Below, piece after piece: positions 31,557 through 31,574 of a DNA stretch of 31,574 nt (positions are counted from its first letter, which is position 1; each line of letters starts with the position of its first letter). The stretch is from assembly GCA_023434535.1 (NCBI GenBank), contig JAEYSR010000199.1, positions 1 through 31,574 on the forward strand, written 5' to 3'. The notes beneath the pieces were generated by a model. That model was not told the origin of the DNA. It was given only the letters and a program-made list of their open reading frames with translations, and made no database searches. Origin of the DNA: Actinomycetes bacterium. Lineage in GTDB: Bacteria > Actinomycetota > Acidimicrobiia > Acidimicrobiales > Microtrichaceae. Both the position numbers and the translations under genes were made by a program.

Positions 31557-31574
31557 CGGATCGCTCGTCGGGCC

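Noticed and set aside
1..31574. tRNA, rRNA, riboswitch, insertion sequence or phage signals
   Set aside because: None seen on reading the gaps, which are short and explained mainly by promoters, hairpins or small ORFs; weak structured RNA could be missed without a covariance search.

Overview
The window is a GC-rich, densely packed chromosomal segment. It reads as an actinomycete, most likely of the class Acidimicrobiia. The support is coenzyme F420 genes (cofD, cofE), a Lcp-type cell-wall ligase, a DUF5719 protein beside a giant GT2 membrane glycosyltransferase, GTG/TTG starts, TANNNT -10 elements a few bases before start codons, and a biotin carboxylase fused to its carrier domain. The taxon is inferred from gene content, not from a marker gene. 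I saw no tRNA, rRNA, CRISPR array, insertion sequence or phage gene.

Layout. (1) 1-4659, plus strand: 3' end of ftsH, a spacer with four 17-bp tandem repeats and a hairpin, then a DUF1800/DUF1501 pair of Tat-exported proteins. (2) 4794-10526, minus strand: GT2 multi-pass glycosyltransferase, DUF5719 protein (4-nt overlap) and a membrane-anchored thioredoxin-like protein. (3) 10806-14328: GDP-sugar reductase (rmd-like) on plus; an XRE regulator and alpha/beta hydrolase on minus; GDP-mannose 4,6-dehydratase (gmd) on plus, divergent from the regulator across a perfect palindrome. (4) 14359-16740: small membrane protein on minus, then cofD-cofE on plus. (5) 16764-24137, minus strand: one long run of three GT4 glycosyltransferases, a histidine-rich anchored protein, a mannose-1-phosphate guanylyltransferase-like enzyme and a galE-like epimerase; then an SDR gene with its own promoter and operator-like palindrome. 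(6) 24257-26804: a GDP-L-fucose synthase-like gene on plus facing a LytR-CpsA-Psr ligase on minus. (7) 26908-31556: pabB-pabC (plus), birA (minus), and the acyl-CoA carboxylase alpha subunit (plus).

How the genes fit together. The guanylyltransferase would make GDP-mannose and Gmd would convert it to GDP-4-keto-6-deoxymannose. The two reductases could then send it to GDP-D-rhamnose and GDP-L-fucose. The glycosyltransferases would build a surface glycan and the Lcp enzyme would attach it to the wall. BirA would biotinylate the carrier domain of the adjacent carboxylase. CofD and CofE make F420.

The least expected signals are small. Three plus-strand genes (rmd, cofD, pabB) are preceded by 7-17 codon ORFs whose ATG sits 6-7 nt after a -10 hexamer, so they would be leaderless leaders; two of them end by overlapping the downstream start codon. 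Two further small ORFs fill the gaps in the glycosyltransferase operon, one with 4-nt overlaps at both ends. I found no complete, recognisable new defence or mobile system.
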